Shown: positions 1 to 12,090 of the stretch, in pieces
Position numbering within the stretch: position 1 is the stretch's first letter
Layout of the letters: each line of letters starts with the position of its first letter
Assembly: GCA_900708905.1 (NCBI GenBank)
Contig: CAADRB010000010.1
Span: forward strand, 4,532,072 to 4,596,071
DNA length: 64,000 nucleotides
Source of the DNA: Hymenolepis diminuta
Taxonomy: Eukaryota > Platyhelminthes > Cestoda > Cyclophyllidea > Hymenolepididae
Reading direction: 5' to 3'
Notes under the pieces: model-generated
The model's database searches: none
What the model was told of the DNA's origin: nothing
What the model saw: only the letters and a program-made list of their open reading frames with translations
Position numbers and translations under genes: made by a program

Positions 1-288
1 TTTAAAATTCCCTAAATTGGTATTCTTAAATACCTTAAAGAAAAACATTGCTTTGAAGCATTTGGGTGAGGGAGGGGGGAGGGAGTGGAGGGGAATTCAC
101 TGGATGTTATATTTTTATGAATAAAGGCTTGAATTCATTTGTACTTCCTAATACTTCATTTGACAATGCAAGTCTACTTCGTTTAATCACAGTAAAAAGG
201 ATGCATCTGGAACTGTATAAGCGATATCGGTATAATTAATTGTATTTCACATTCCTCCATTTTCTTATTACATTAACCTCAATTTCAG
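1..288 (+). other. intron of the ARHGAP39 homologue (3' part)
   Basis: Non-coding sequence ending in a polypyrimidine-rich acceptor (aatttcag, 281-288) directly before the first visible exon. The exon starts in the middle of a codon, so at least one coding exon lies upstream of the window. Apart from the G-rich tract listed separately I see no other feature in it. Confidence 0.7.
64..93 (+). other. G-rich tract, potential G-quadruplex
   Basis: At least four G-runs of three or more lie within 30 bases (64-66, 70-72, 74-79, 81-83, 91-93), which fits the usual G-quadruplex pattern on the coding strand. It sits in an intron about 200 bases before a MyTH4 exon. Any effect on splicing or transcription is speculation. 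Confidence 0.55.
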
Positions 289-3200
289 TGATTCAATCCT
301 TCATGGGTGACCGGAGCGCAAAGTTGAGCAAGCCTGATCTTGCATCAATAATTGTCCAAAGAGCCCTCACAACACCCGGAGTTCGCGACGAACTCTACGC
401 TCAACTGTGTAAACAAACGACTGGCAACTATAACGCGTAAGCACACCACCTTGTCTGTGTCACTCAAATGCCCTTATAAATTGCTTTCCATCTCCTTTCA
501 GTGACAGTCTGATGCGCGGTTGGGAATTGATCTGCATCTGTCTCTTCTACTTCCCGCCCAACAAGGTCTTCCGTGATCCTCTTCATGCTTATTTAACCAC
601 TCGATCGGAAGCCCTTTCTGTTGCTATTTCTACAAGCGATTCCTTATCCTCCGCAACTAATAATGCCGGCACCGCAAATGGTGCTCCCGCTGGTCCGTTG
701 CGCCCTGGTCCAAGTCTCGCTGCTGCAGCAGCTCTGGCTGCAGGTAGCGACCCCACCGGACTCGTATCTGCACCTATAACACCCGCTTTTGGGGTTCCCC
801 TGGCAACAGATAGTGGTGGATTAGACCCTGGGGCGTCAGATTTGAATGCCTCTTTGGCTACCAATGTGGCGGAGAGTGTGATCAGCTCGGGGGCACAAGC
901 AAGTGAATTTCCCTACGGACCCTGGGTCAAACTCTCGGCGCTGCATTTTACGCGAGCTGCTCCGAGGTGGTTTATGCGATCAGTGGCTGTTGGAGGGGTG
1001 AGAAATCCATCGACACCGCCCACGAAAGAGGAACTTCTTCATGTTAAGGTAAGGCTAATTTGATGCGCATGAGTTTAATTTAAATATCTTCCATTCATCT
1101 AAAAATGCAGGCATGTTTGAGTAATGTTAAATTTCATTAGTAGCTAGTTAATGGCAATGTCATTTTCCATAACTGTAAATTTGTAGCGATGTTGACTCTT
1201 AGTTGCTATCTTAGTTTGTTTATCTAAATACCGAGCTTCGTGTGTATTCAATGCCTGGCATCCCTTTTTAATGGATTTGCTCTTCTCCGTATTTTAACTC
1301 CTGGTTCGCTCTCCTACTTAGTCACTTCTCGTGATTGAAGCCTTCTTCAATATAAAAATTCAACCGCACCTTCTCCCGTTTTTCAGCTTATGGTATTGAG
1401 GCTTGTTGCAGTTTGGCAGAGCAATATATTAGAAAGTTTTCTCCATTCCCTATTGGTGATATCTGAGTTAAGGTTTTTTTACACCAGGTTGACGACTGTA
1501 CACGAAGCCAGTCCCATTCCAATTTATTTTAAAGCAAATGGAGATGACCGTTTGATCTGTGCTAGTATTGTTATGGAAGTTATTTCAACGGCCCCATGTG
1601 TACAGGTGGTCTTTGAATAATCGCGGCCACTTCACACCACTTGATTGGTATTCTTTTTTATGGATATTGTGTCATCTTCATACTATAACTGCGTGTCTAT
1701 GACTCAAAGAGGATGTTACAAATAAGCCACTTGCGTCAAACTTGGCAAACCACAGACAGTCCTCTCTGTGCTTTGTGACTTTGCATACATAATGGCTTTT
1801 TAGCATGACGCCCGCCCACTAGCGTAGTATTGAAGGTGTCTCAGAAACGCCTTTTGCTTGCAGTCTCATCACAAAGCATGGCCAATAAGAGTCAATGCGT
1901 AAGCATCTGAATCATCCGATTTCATGCCTTTGAAAACTCCAAATAGTTGGTCTTTTACATCGCAGGTCTTTCTGTTGAAAAAGTTGTCATGACCATTACT
2001 TTTATCGATTTCTTTGGTCGAAATGTGCTATGTTTTTCTCCTATTCAAATAGTGTTTAAACAGACACAAAATGTCAGGTAAATTGACCTTTTTAAAACAA
2101 ACTGAAGTATTGTATTCTGCTTTATTTTTTGTCAAATCAAGACGTTTTAATGCGGTTGCATTTCTTTGTATTGAAAATTTTATCCAAGGAAATTTTGATT
2201 AGTAATTTGTTTTTGATTATTCATAAACTTTGCATATTTGTTAAAATGTGCTGAATAATATGATCATCATTCTTCACAAGTCTTTCCACCTTTGAAATAT
2301 TGACATTCGTATAACAATATTAGGACAGAATGAGGAGGTACTTTTCTAGTAATCCGTGTTTATTTTTAAAAAAAGGCAAAGACAACTACCTCCTTATTGT
2401 TTCTTCCTCTCCTTTCAGGACTTCCTGCTAAAACCGGGTGTTTTTGGAAGCAGTTTAGAGGAAATGATGAAAATCCAATCCTGTCGTTTCCCTTCTCTCC
2501 GTCTTCCCTGGATTCAAATCTTTCTAACCGAGGAATTACTTCGTCTAAATGGAGCCAAATCGGAGGGCATTTTCCGGTTAGTTAACTTTATTTTTATAGT
2601 GATTTGCTTTGAAATTTTTTCTAATAAGGATGCTTTAAATCTTGTTGAATGTTGCTCTACCGATGTTGATCTCATCGAAAGTGTTAATACAGAAAAAACT
2701 CACTGGAAGGTGTGGCAGTCTCCAATTCTTGGTTAATTTAGGCCAAGGATCACTAAAAGGAAATAGGTGTAAGAAAAGAAATCAGTCAGTAATAAATAAA
2801 GCTATTGTTCTAGTGAAGACTTTATCTTGGACTGCTTTGTGCTTCTTCTTCTTCTTTTCGACTCTTAGATAACGTTTCAGTTTGAGAGTCATACGTTTCT
2901 GCTCCTTACCTTTCACTTAAAGAGGAATCCACCTATGCCAACGGTTCATCCAATTATAGATTATCATGCGTTCTTATCACTGTTACATTTTATTTATTTT
3001 AACCCACAGCAGGACAGAAATATTTTTAATTTACAATTTTTCACTGTCGCAGTGCAACCTAAATGATTATTGAGAGGGGACCGAAAAGACGATCAGAGTA
3101 TATCAAAATATCAGAGCCATACTTGATTCGGGTTGTACAGTATTTTTTTAACCAGTAGTTAACTATCCGAAATTCAAACTTCATGAATCGCTTCCTGGAT

Positions 3201-6200
3201 TACCGAGTGGATATTTCAGTGTTGGTCAGTTTTGACACTTCATAAATTTTTATTCAAAAGGCTAAGAAAGCAGAAGGTTATTTTATGAAATAAAGCAATT
3301 TGTATGATTTTAACACAGCTAATTATAAAATTGCGTTTTTCTAAACTGTTCGTGATGTGAAGGTCCTTGTTGGAAAAGTTTTATCCCTGCTCTGTTGTTT
3401 TTCACATCCCAGTTGTTCCCTCTGCTTGTTTTACCATTGCTCTTCTTCTCTCCTCACGACTATCGCTATTCGCAGGAGGGGGAAAAAAAGATAATCTTCC
3501 TTCTTTTGTTTGTATGATCGTTAAATAACTATGCAGAATAGTAAATGTGGCGTAAAGGGGAGGAGGACGAGGTAGAGCGAGAGCAAAATACCAGAGCTTA
3601 ATTTGTTATTTATGGTAGTGGTTGCTTTTTATCGTGCTAATTAGCCGTGAGGGTATGATTCATTCTGTTCTGTTGTCGGGTATAAAACGCAATATCCACT
3701 TTCACTCTTTCGCTCAATGCTATAAGTACACAGTCATTTTTTGGCCGTGCCGTGTTGATCGCATTCCGCATAAGTGATTTGATTGTTAAATAATTTTACG
3801 AATCGGTTTGTTTGTGAAAGTGGGAATGTTTTAGATTACTTTACCACATGCTACTGTCTTTTCTAAAAATTTTTTGAGAGAATGGTACTTTATTTCTCTT
3901 TTCTGTGAAGAGAGCAACACTTTCATTGGATGATTAAAAGAAAATAGAAGTCCAACCGTAGCAGATACCAAGAGGTACTGTTCTTAACTATTGCCTTTCT
4001 CAACTTTATGAGCATTACTAAAACGGGGTAAGAACACAACAGAGACGGTGGCTGAATATGTGTAGTAGGAGAAAATGGAAAACCATCAACTGAAGTTGCG
4101 ACTAGATAGCAAGAGTTGGAAACGGTGGGAAATCGATAAAAATCCAAAAGATCAAAGGGTGAGTCATGACCGAAACGTAGTGAAGAATGTTGAGAAATGG
4201 ATCAAATCGGTAGGTAATCAATAACCGATAAAGAAATATCACTTATCTTTGAGAAATTCAGTGTTACCTGGAGTGGTAACTACACAATATTATGTAGTAT
4301 TACTTGGCAGTAGCGGTAAATTTTACGACAGAAATGATATACCTAAATCTCATGTGTATAATTACTAATTAAAAGTTCTCTGATGAAAGATTAGTCAAAT
4401 CGTATATTTATTTGGAAGACAGCTTCAAATAGTAGCAAACTCAGATAATCTCTTTCACAATGTTTTCTCCTCTTTCATTTTTGTTTTTTTAAAGGAGATT
4501 TACAGGATATACTCTGTTTTAAGCCAGCAGTTAAATTTGAAGCGCTAATATCCTACTAAGTTAATTAACGATCATAATTAAATTAGGATGAGAGAGTAAA
4601 AACTTTAACATTATGAGCATTGTTTCTGTCGCCACAATTGGTACTTTGAGTATTTTGTACAACTATTTTAGTATCTACATGCTCTTTGTATCCCGGACTG
4701 TTCCACTGTTGATAAAATGTGTACCTTTGATTTTCAAATCGTTATTTAACGTCATTTGTGATTTCGGCATTCAATAATAATGTTAGGGGTTAAAACTGTA
4801 GTCTTAAATCAATTATCATTGCCATTCCATCTGCGTTTTCGCCCAATTTTTGTGCGGATGTTTCTCTAAACTGTGTTCGATCTCTTATCTCGCATCCTAG
4901 ACTTCCCTATCCCTCATCTGCATTTTTTATTCTCTGGGTTTCTTGGTTGTGACTCAGCATCACTGCCTTTTTTATTTGCCGTTCATTTCGCAGTGACGAA
5001 CGGAGTTGTTTTATGCAAATTATGTATCCAACCTTTTCAATCTTTTTTCTCGTGAATTTCAACATTTTCCCGATTCTCACACTTTCATCTGATCAGTTTT
5101 TTTAGAATAATAAGTCTTGAAAGCTAAATTCATTTTCGCCAGTTATTAATTTTGATTAATGATACTTTCGCTGTTCAATAATGAACACTGATACGGACAC
5201 AGTAAAATTTTAACGAAGTTTGGTCATAATAAAGTGGCTAAATAAGACGAAACAGTGGAGGGAAAGATAATATGCAAGTAATGAAAAGTTCCTATACGGT
5301 TCTAACGATTCTTCTAAACCCAAATTCGTTATTCATCGGTTTTCACCTAGTGAACAGAATGACCAACCACAGTGGTTAATTCTTGATAATAATGGGTGAA
5401 AATGATTTACTAAATGAATCCGTTAGATTAAACTCGAGTTGTCTTTCTCGTAAATCTTACACGACGATCTAGTGGATTTCGTTAAAATTTCTTCCGGTTA
5501 TTTTATTTCCTTCGTAGATTTGACATTTAATAAATGGTTTTGTTGTTTTGCAACGTTTGTTATCTTTAGATAGAATATGGTTATTTGTTATGCAACTTTC
5601 AATTTATATTCGAAGACTGTAAATAATCTGTTGTTTTCGTTTACCGATTTTGAAGATCATCATACTATTGATTAAACCAATGTATTTATTCAGTTACCTA
5701 GAGTACAATTATAATTTGCATCGGTTTCTATGGTGATCAAATAGCTATTCATGACTTTAACTAAAGGAGATATATTACTCAGCACTTTATCTTGAGCGTA
5801 ACTCTTTCCTTCCTTCGGATCGATTTGTTTATTTCAGCAGTTTGTTTGTCTATCTTGGTCTTGTTTGCGCTAATTTGTTATAGTAAAAACTCATCTTTTT
5901 CATAAATCCTTGCTATTTTAAATGGACTTTAGTGTAAGCAGTCCTCTGTTTCATTCTTGTCTTTGGCAATTTTCAAACTGTCACTTCCTTTTTAGTTCAA
6001 CTACTCGAAATTTAGTCAATTTATTGTTCGTATTGCGATAAAAGCTTGACAGGGTAATTGAGAGATTTCGATATTACATTTACTCATGAGAGGCATAATG
6101 AGAAGTGATAATTTCTTTCTTGATAGGTAAAGAGTTCTCATGAAATTGAGTTATGATTGGTGCATCTACATCCATTACACCCTCAGCATACTTGAAAATT

Positions 6201-8595
6201 TAATCCCGGTTAGAGATTAGATGCTTATTAATGTCCCTTTCGGTCACCTCCCACCCCACACGTAATAATCGAAAGGATTAAGGTCTGGTTATCGGTTAGG
6301 AGTCCACGAGTTCTCGGCCATTCATATAATCCTGGCTCCTGAGAACCTTAAGGGATGAAGCCGCATCCTGTTGGAAGACATGGGGCCTTTCTCCACTGGC
6401 TACGCTGTCTATCCAAGGCGGCTTAACAACAATGGTTTGAAGAGTCTCCACACAGGCATCTGCATCTGCATCTGCATTGACTCTAAGCCGCTGTGGAAAA
6501 GTGGAGGAGTTATGATGTGCCCCTCCCTCACTGCTAACAACACCGAAAACCATCAGTGTTGCTGGAAAATTCGTGTGCATGCATAACAGTTAGAACTTCA
6601 GCGAAGTCCGCCCGCACATAGCCACCTATCGTTTCTTCGTTTCGGTCGAATTTTTCATCCTGGTGGAAATTCTTTCCGTCGGAGAATAAACACAGACACC
6701 CCTCTTCTTCTGGGTGCTTTAATTTCTTTAAGAGTCCTTTTGCACGCATTAAACGATTCCCTTGACTCATTTTTGTCCACATAGACTGACCACCTCGCCT
6801 AAGAACGCGTGATATTTGTATCCGAGGTCTTGATGAACAACATCCCTAATATATCGTTGTGCCTTCAGACACTTGAAGATCTTTGGCAAGGTGTAGTGCA
6901 TTGACTTCTCAGGATTTTCGTCTATCATGCCATGCACTCTTATCACAAACTCAGGTGTTCTGAGTGAGTCAGCAGAGCGTTGACAATGTTCTTTTCTCTT
7001 CCTCGTGGTCCCATTGTGGCTCGTGCTCCAGTGTTTTCATTCGGCAGCTCCTTTCTAACTTTGCGAACGAAAGATATGTCGACTTTTAGAAATCTTGCAA
7101 TTCCTAAATTCCCGTGTTTCATTTTTATAGATACTACTACAGCGTATCTTTTCAGTTCATTGGTTATAGTAGTATGTCATGAGATCTTCTGATGTAAGAA
7201 ATGCCTGAATTATTATCGGGTTAATTTAAATTACAACAATATAAGTGCCCTTAGATACCCNNNNNNNNNNNNNNNNNNNNNNNNNNNNNNNNNNNNNNNN
7301 NNNNNNNNNNNNNNNNNNNNNNNNNNNNNNNNNNNNNNNNNNNNNNNNNNNNNNNNNNNNNNNNNNNNNNNNNNNNNNNNNNNNNNNNNNNNNNNNNNNN
7401 NNNNNNNNNNNNNNNNNNNNNNNNNNNNNNNNNNNNNNNNNNNNNNNNNNNNNNNNNNNNNNNNNNNNNNNNNNNNNNNNNNNNNNNNNNNNNNNNNNNN
7501 NNNNNNNNNNNNNNNNNNNNNNNNNNNNNNNNNNNNNNNNNNNNNNNNNNNNNNNNNNNNNNNNNNNNNNNNNNNNNNNNNNNNNNNNNNNNNNNNNNNN
7601 NNNNNNNNNNNNNNNNNNNNNNNNNNNNNNNNNNNNNNNNNNNNNNNNNNNNNNNNNNNNNNNNNNNNNNNNNNNNNNNNNNNNNNNNNNNNNNNNNNNN
7701 NNNNNNNNNNNNNNNNNNNNNNNNNACCTCTGTTCGCTTCCAATTAGAGAAGCTTTTCGAAGTCTTCCGGGTTCTAGAGGTGGCCCCTCGTGATCCAAAC
7801 CCTATCTTCACTATCGTTCGCCCGCCTCCAAGAGGTTGGTCGAACTCCCAACTTGTCTTCTCCCCTGATCCTCCACCCTCAACCAGCGCATCCACTCGAA
7901 ATCCCATTCTACCTTGTCCCTCCCTCACGGGTCCCTTCAATCTCCCCCTGAAACCATCTCCAATCCCCTCTCGACCCTCGGAATACATGCTCCTAACACC
8001 TCGAGCACTATGGCCCGGAGATCTCGCTGGTTTTGGGGAGAATTCAGGTGGTGGATCTGGATCATATCTTGATCCGCATCTTGCTGCAGCTCTTCTCAAA
8101 CTCTGGCTCAGAGAAATGGCCACCCCTCTAGTATCTCCCTCGTTAACTCCTGAAGTCTTTGCTGCCGCTATTGAAGCGGAAACCCTCGAGAAGTCGGTCG
8201 GAAATGGAGCAGGGTCAAGTTTATCCGGGCTTGAACCAATTGAGAAATGTTGTGCTATGGTGAGACGTCTGCCAAGTATTAATCGACGAGTACTATTGTA
8301 TCTTATTAAGTTGTGTCAGCATCTTGCATTACCGGAAAACTCCAGTACGTCTCTGATGGATGCTCGTAATTTGGCTACAGTGATAGCACCAAATCTCTTC
8401 CGTTCGGCTTCGAATAATCCCAGTGAGCTACTCAATTCAGTACAATCACAGACAGCCTTCGTTCGACTACTCATTTGTCACCTTGATGTCGACGCAGAAT
8501 CTGCCTTACTTAACGCAGAAGGATCAACAACAGTCGAGAATTATGAAGTTGAAAGCTCTGAGAATGGATTGAATCCATCGAGTACTCGATGTTGA
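289..8595 (+). CDS. ARHGAP39: Rho GTPase-activating protein, Vilse/ARHGAP39 type (MyTH4 + RhoGAP), 5'-partial and gapped
   Basis: Visible exons are 289-436, 502-1048, 2419-2576 and (in the gap)-8595. They splice at AG/GT sites in consistent phase. Exons 1-2 encode the C-terminal part of a MyTH4 domain: VIQSFMGDRSAK, then RDELYAQLCKQTT, then GWELICICLFYFPP. Exon 3 starts the RhoGAP domain (FGSSLEEMMKIQ, LPWIQIFLTEELL) and ends in the arginine finger of SEGIFR, whose codon is split by the splice site. The last exon has the RhoGAP signatures LLKLWLREMATPL (conserved Lys) and NLATVIAPN (conserved Asn). Members of this family accelerate GTP hydrolysis on Rac/Cdc42-type GTPases; Drosophila Vilse acts downstream of Robo in axon guidance. 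The N-terminal WW domains expected for the family would be upstream of this window. Odd points are about 100 extra Ala/Ser/Gly/Pro-rich residues within MyTH4 (about 610-900), about 90 Pro/Ser-rich residues within RhoGAP (about 7780-8060), and a roughly 35-residue acidic/Ser-rich tail. The order MyTH4-RhoGAP without a myosin motor favours ARHGAP39 over other RhoGAPs. Confidence 0.88.
1049..2418 (+). other. intron between MyTH4 and RhoGAP exons
   Basis: A 1,370-base intron in phase 0, with donor aag|gtaagg at 1048/1049 and acceptor cctttcag|gac at 2418/2419. An open frame at 1390-1620 preceded by a good acceptor-like tract shows no similarity to the domain, and joining it is not needed because exons 2 and 3 fit in phase. 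No repeat recognised. Confidence 0.75.
2577..6199 (+). other. large intron of the ARHGAP39 homologue, unannotated part
   Basis: AT-rich intron sequence starting at donor ccg|gttagt (2576/2577). I found no splice-flanked open segment that could encode the RhoGAP stretch normally following the arginine finger, so that exon probably lies in the assembly gap. A purine-rich stretch at about 3540-3600 is the only compositional oddity. Confidence 0.6.
6200..7135 (-). mobile_element. decayed mariner (Tc1/mariner superfamily) transposase, antisense in intron
   Basis: Minus-strand reading gives successive mariner transposase blocks in the right order but in different frames. They are a helix-turn-helix part (IARFLKVDISFVRKVRKEL, about 7050-7110); HGMIDENPEKS (about 6910-6940); RAKGLLKKLKHPEEEGC then FSDGKNFHQDEKF (6534-6782); HTNFPATLMVFGVVSSEGG then VFQQDAASS (6296-6580); and a degraded VTERDINKH near 6220. 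FSD and QQD carry the first two catalytic aspartates. The last DLNPLD-like motif is disrupted. A frameshift lies near 6575-6585, beside a short gcatgcat-like duplication, and stops and deletions interrupt the rest. I could not identify terminal inverted repeats or TA duplications with confidence, so the ends are approximate. This is a dead copy with no complete open frame. Confidence 0.85.
6456..6477 (+). repeat. GCATCT hexanucleotide run inside the mariner remnant
   Basis: Three perfect GCATCT units plus GCAT. On the minus strand this adds Ala-Asp repeats (VNADADADAC) where related transposases have a single unit, so it looks like a small replication-slippage expansion after inactivation. 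Confidence 0.7.
7261..7725. other. assembly gap (465 N)
   Basis: An unresolved run of N. The coding frame is open immediately to its right (from 7726, reading ...RFQLEKLFEVFRVLE). The RhoGAP segment that normally follows the arginine finger is not found between 2577 and 7260, so the gap should contain the acceptor and the start of the last exon, or one extra exon as well. Confidence 0.95.
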
Positions 8596-8931
8596 TTTCC
8601 AACACCTCATCTTATTATAAGTTTTATTTCTCTCGTCCTCCAAATTCACATCTGATTTATCATCTCTTGTACATAAAACCGACCGCGACCGATGATATTA
8701 TTATTTCTCCTCCTTTTATTTCTCTTCCTCTTACTTGCCTTCTGTTCCTCCTCTCTTCCTACGACTCCCGCCTATTTCTCTGTTTGAATCTTTGAGACGA
8801 AATATGAAATATGTGTTCTAATGTCGCTAAGAGTGTGTATTAGACAATGAAATCTAAAAATATTAACTTATCTTCTCAATCTTACTTTCTGATATTGTCT
8901 GATCAGTCACCTTTTTAACTTGCTCTTAATT

Positions 8932-8937
8932 AATAAA
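8932..8937 (+). terminator. polyadenylation signal AATAAA for the ARHGAP39 homologue
   Basis: Canonical AATAAA 337 bases after the stop codon at 8593-8595, in AT-rich sequence. It gives a 3' UTR of roughly 350 bases that starts with a long pyrimidine-rich stretch (8600-8780). Confidence 0.6.
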
Positions 8938-9127
8938 ACTTGCACTATTTTGAGAGAATTAAGGATAATTTATAGACTAATGCAAAACAAGAACGGTAGA
9001 ACTTAGGTAAATGTCAAAGTTACAATATTCCACCAAACATATATCTATTTTTACTTCAAACGGATGTTTTATGATTAAATCATTTTTGTGGCTTGAAAGT
9101 ATATCGTGAAAAATTTGCATGCTTGTA

Positions 9128-9320
9128 CTAGTATGCACCGATAGCACAGTAATCAACGTGCATGGTGAAGATCAACCAAGGCTGGTTAATTCTGGTCGAC
9201 TAGAGAGGTATTGGAATGGAAACTTCTAAATGGGATGGCTACAGATTACTTTCCCTCAACTCAAGTGCTGTAAACGTTTCTTTGATTAGTCTTATAAATT
9301 TCGTTATAGTGAATACGATT
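9128..9320 (+). repeat. dispersed repeat R3, copy 1
   Basis: Shares ordered blocks with 12505-12745 in the same orientation. The first is agtatg...tagc.c.gt.atcaacg, then a ccaaccg/ccaagg...ttgattaat-type block, then ggct.cagattac.ttcc...tcaagt. Gaps between blocks differ, as expected of an old interspersed repeat. No coding capacity seen; family unknown. Confidence 0.55.
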
Positions 9321-11789
9321 TTATTAGTCATTTGTGGCTTGATTTAGTTTTGCACTAGCTGAAAGTATCTTGAAGTTAGGATTCGACAGGTATTAGCCAG
9401 CCTCCTCATTCTTATTTTCTACTACTGTCTAATCAATTTCTTAACTTATTCTCCCTTAACCGAACGTATTACTAATCGATTACTTGAATAAAGGTAGTAA
9501 ATCGTAAATTACGTTAGTAAAAAGGCAACTGAATTTAGATTTGAGATCAGATGTATTTCCCTAATTGTGCATCCGTCTGCTTGATTTTTATTTCCTATTT
9601 TATTAAACGATTTCGCCTTTTCATGCTGGTTAAACAGGTGCTGATTTAATCATTAATCTTTTTTATGCATGTGTTTGTTAACTTTATTCCCATGTTTGAA
9701 ACAAAGGATATTTGCCTTTTATCCAAGGTATCCTGGCTTTAGTGATTAAACCAGATTTTTGGTTTTCACAATCAACTTATCTTTCTCTTTCAGTCATGTC
9801 TAAATGCTGTCGTGGAAGCATTCATATACTGTTGGAGGATTCCCTATCCCTAATGCCTGGTTACTTATATCTCAGAGTGATTATGGAGTAGAAGTAATAT
9901 AAACCGCTTTTTGAGAGTTTGGGGTAACTGTTTTATTGATAAGTTCTGGATTCCATTAGTAATTCTGGTCTGTATGGTCTTCCCTTCTTTGAATAAACCA
10001 TTCAATTCAAAAATTTCACCTCAATTTTTTTATCCAAGCTTTCTCAGTTTGGTTAAGGTATTTTATTCTCGTCGGTGTATCTTTTGGCTTTATCGAAAGC
10101 CCAAAACAACGTTTTAATTCCGCCCATACAATAGGGAAATTCCGAGTACATTTAAGGACAAATTTAGATAAAAAACACACATGCGACGCATCCTCCTAAT
10201 TGTCTTTTACTGGCTGCCTCACGACACGTCATAAAATACTTGCAAAAGGCATATATTCCAGACTAATTTAGGAATATAATGGTCATATTTATGCAAAATG
10301 TCACGTCCTATTCAAACCGATTTGGTCGGTCCCGTTAAACTCCTTATGATAACCTACCCTATCGAAATACATCATGTTTCCAGTTTGTTCTAAGGACTTA
10401 AGTTGGTAGAACCAATCTTCTTGATTCTGGAAAATATTTTGTAGTTTGTGATTTTTAAGGTCATATCCGGACTTTCTCAGGAAGATGCCCACTCGCAATT
10501 AGATATTGCTTATCAATTTATCCCTACTGTCTACCTCTCACATGATTCCCCAGACTCATTCGTCTTTCCTTAAGCTTCGCATCACTTTTTCGTGTTATTT
10601 TACTCCGTTCTACATTACTAGCTTCTTTTTTAGCTAATTACCTTCAGATATCTCCTATTACAAATATCTAACCACCACCGCCTCCGTCTCTTTCCTATCT
10701 TCTTGGCGTAAAATTTATAGAATTCTGAAAGAACAATAACTTGTCATATCCATATTTGGGGACTTTTAGGTTGTGACCAACTTTCAGTAAGTCTTTGGGT
10801 TCCTGATAACCTGATAACACATCCTTCCTTTGAGCTTGATTAAATTTTTCAGTGTAATTGAAGCCTTCTATCTTTGGCTAACGTCGATTTCGTGTCTTCT
10901 AATCTGTTCTCTAAGGTTGGCTATCATTTTATCCAGTGAATTCTGTCGACCATTTCTTTGCCCGATATTACCATGATATTTAACCTTATGCCTTAAATGT
11001 CCATTTAGTCATACAATAAGCATGACAATCTCCTTTTACAGTCTGCTGAATGAATAAACTATTAATTCATTAATCTCCATTCCAAGATGAATCCTGAGCA
11101 GAATCAGGAACTCTAATTCTATCATTCCCCCTTGATTATTGTTAATCAATGCGGTTGGTCCTACCATTCACAGAATGTTCATCAATGAGTATCGAACCAA
11201 TGAACCCTGAATTGATAGGAGCACACTTTGATAGTGAAGCGTTTGGTTCACGGTATGAAAAATAGCTAAACATGGAGTATAAGAGCATGCGAACACAAAA
11301 TCGAAAGGTTGTTCGGATTAAGGTTGTTATTACGGCTTACAAACCGATATTCAAAAGAAGAAAGATAAACAATAAGTTCTTGTTGTAGCGAAAAGGTATT
11401 ATTGTTCAATTCAATTTACGCACAGTATATCGCAGTTTATGTCAGTTGATATAAACAAGTTATGATTAAGTTTATTTTCAATAAAATGGAAATATGACTA
11501 CAATACTAAATTCGTCAATGGAAAATATTTACTTATTTTTTATAGTTATATTTTCCCCTTGATAATTGGTAAATGATCTAAATTATGGCGTTAACTACTC
11601 ATTTTTCAATATTCTCCCGTCTGTCACATAATTTTGATTAATCATAATCCATTACTGCCTTGAGATGGTGGTAGAATAGCCATTTTATTTGGTTTAATTA
11701 ATAGTTTGTTGGGAATATTCGGTGTACATTGCTGCCTCATAGGTCCTATTGTTTTAATAGTGACTGTAGAACTCGCAATATTTGCAAAG
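9321..11789. other. intergenic, nothing recognised
   Basis: AT-rich sequence between the two genes. Only short open frames without family resemblance; no RNA gene or clear repeat seen. Confidence 0.5.
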
Positions 11790-12090
11790 TTGCGCCTTTC
11801 GCCCTCCTGGAAAAGTTATTACCCTTTCTATCGCTATCACCTCTATTTCTACAACCGGCGTTGTTGCTACCTTTTGCCGATGATCCCTCTTGGCCTTCCC
11901 CTTTTCCACCCTCCTCTCCTCTTTTTGATGAATCAGCCTCGGGGATAGAGAGAGGGCGTGGTACAGATACAAACACCCAAATACACATTTACGCACACGC
12001 GATTTGACTTTAGCCTGCCCGCCTTATTTTCTTCACTTCTGATTGGCTACTCGCGACGCATCCTCTCCTCTTTCGCTTGCGTTATAGCCT
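11790..12090. other. GC-rich, pyrimidine-biased island with inverted CCAAT box
   Basis: A 300-base stretch clearly richer in C and G than its surroundings, with C/T-rich tracts (11870-11935), a purine tract (11940-11960) and ATTGG at 12042-12046 close to GC-rich cgcgacgc. It could be a promoter, an old LTR or an exon. Open frames exist on both strands, but none resembles a known family. Confidence 0.4.

Noticed and set aside
589..864. Minus-strand open frame opposite exon 2
   Set aside because: Shadow of the low-complexity coding exon on the + strand.
1390..1620. Open frame in an ARHGAP39 intron preceded by an acceptor-like tract
   Set aside because: Neighbouring exons join in phase without it, and its translation has no MyTH4 or RhoGAP resemblance.
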